DNA of 6,337 bases, from contig JAFLSL010000069.1 of assembly GCA_022510985.1 (NCBI GenBank), forward strand, positions 1-6,337, written 5' to 3'. This stretch comes from Ruminococcus sp. GTDB taxonomy: Bacteria; Bacillota; Clostridia; Oscillospirales; Acutalibacteraceae. Each line of letters opens with the position of its first letter. The stretch's first letter is position 1. This document shows, piece after piece, positions 5,796-6,337 of this stretch. The notes below the pieces were generated by a model, which saw only the letters and a list, made by a program, of their open reading frames with translations, made no database searches and was not told the DNA's origin. The translations under genes and the position numbers were made by a program.

Positions 5796-6337
5796 TTAAA
5801 TTTTCAATCCCTTAGTGGTTTTAAGAAATTCATATAGCTTTTCTTTGATTATTTCAACCCCGCCGACGCTGTCGCTTTCAATATTGAGCGGCATAATCGG
5901 GTCGTGAACTGAAAGTCTAAGCAAAAACCAACCGTTGCCGTTCTTTTCGTCAAACGAAACTCTGACGCCCTCACGGTTATCGTCAGCTAAAATCCAGCCC
6001 TCGGTCTTCTCAGCGTATTCGGTAAGGTCGTTAATAATCCCCTCGCCGCAGGCTCTGAAATCTTCTTCAAGAATTTCAAAGCGAATTTCCGTTTCTTCAG
6101 CGGGCTCTTTAAGTTCAGCCGTAAGGCTCTCTATGCTCTTGCCCTCTTTGCTGAGCTGTACCATTTTGATGATGATTTTGGTGCAGAGATATGCTCCGTC
6201 GTCGAGGAAATAATTCTCACGCATAGCTGCGTGCCCCGAGGTTTCAATCGCAAGCGGACAGTTTATGCCCTTATCGTTGAGTTCAAGACCCTTGTCGATA
6301 ACGTTTTTATATCCTCTGCGGTAGCGGTAGTGCTTTC
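5796..6337 (-). CDS. Alpha-D-phosphohexomutase (phosphomannomutase/phosphoglucomutase), C-terminal part
   Basis: This enzyme interconverts hexose 1-phosphate and 6-phosphate (glucose and/or mannose) in the cytosol, feeding glycolysis or sugar-nucleotide synthesis. The frame is open to the right edge, so about 179 C-terminal residues are seen of a protein that is usually about 450-580. The domain-3 sugar-binding motif appears as ETSGH (6231-6245), followed by AAMRENYFLDDGAYL, a strong family match. The phosphate-binding loop of domain 4 is LLRLSVHDPIMPLNIES, with R-x-S at 5910-5918. The common form is RPSGTEP, so the Thr-Glu is replaced by His-Asp. I recall similar loops in clostridial members of this subgroup, so this is probably a subfamily trait and not decay. 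The ATG at 6222-6224 is internal, because the SGH motif lies upstream of it. The stop is TAA at 5796-5798, read on the minus strand. Glucose versus mannose preference cannot be decided here. Confidence 0.92.
   Translation of the reverse strand, partial: KHYRYRRGYKNVIDKGLELNDKGINCPLAIETSGHAAMRENYFLDDGAYLCTKIIIKMVQLSKEGKSIESLTAELKEPAEETEIRFEILEEDFRACGEGIINDLTEYAEKTEGWILADDNREGVRVSFDEKNGNGWFLLRLSVHDPIMPLNIESDSVGGVEIIKEKLYEFLKTTKGLKI

Noticed and set aside
5935..6213. Plus-strand open frame of 92 codons
   Set aside because: It is antisense to the phosphohexomutase, whose protein has clear family motifs. The plus-strand product is Ser-rich and low in complexity, typical of a shadow frame.
1..6337. 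CRISPR array, insertion sequence, tRNA/rRNA gene or prophage module
   Set aside because: No direct-repeat array, transposase-like frame, terminal inverted repeats or RNA-gene signature was seen. Coding is dense and gaps are all under about 115 bases.

Overview
The window reads as ordinary chromosome of a Gram-positive gut-type Clostridia bacterium (Bacillota), most likely from the Ruminococcaceae/Oscillospirales or Lachnospiraceae side. This rests on four things: moderate GC with purine-rich Shine-Dalgarno sequences (GAGGTGG, AAGGGGGAG), short spacing between same-strand genes, a fused chorismate mutase-prephenate dehydratase, and a family 31 glucosidase that matches, from memory, the Ruminococcus (Blautia) obeum enzyme Ro-alphaG1 almost residue for residue around its active site. 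The genus cannot be fixed from the sequence alone.

Layout. Positions 1-602 hold the 3' part of chorismate synthase (aroC). It is followed 18 bases later by pheA (621-1748, chorismate mutase / prephenate dehydratase / ACT), so this unit makes chorismate and commits it to phenylalanine. After 32 bases a GTG-started membrane O-acyltransferase (1781-2818) appears to ride on the same transcript, which ends at a strong intrinsic terminator (2822-2853). A new promoter (about 2861-2889) then drives a cytosolic GH31 alpha-glucosidase (2922-4823). It has no evident terminator of its own and is followed by a promoter and a membrane-anchored XRE-type regulator (4936-5721). A hairpin at 5741-5772, T-rich on both strands, separates this rightward block from a leftward phosphohexomutase (5796 to the window edge), of which only the C-terminal part is present.

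How they fit together. The left third is aromatic amino-acid biosynthesis with an unrelated envelope-modification passenger. The middle is intracellular oligosaccharide use: the glucosidase should release glucose from short alpha-glucosides, probably alpha-1,6-linked ones such as isomaltose. The phosphohexomutase on the right interconverts sugar 1- and 6-phosphates, but it is transcribed separately and no direct link is shown.

No CRISPR array, mobile element, RNA gene or clearly new multi-gene system is visible. The least explained element is the regulator at 4936-5721. It joins a normal DNA-binding domain to three tandem 17-residue repeats and a duplicated membrane hairpin, and a small palindrome overlaps its own promoter.
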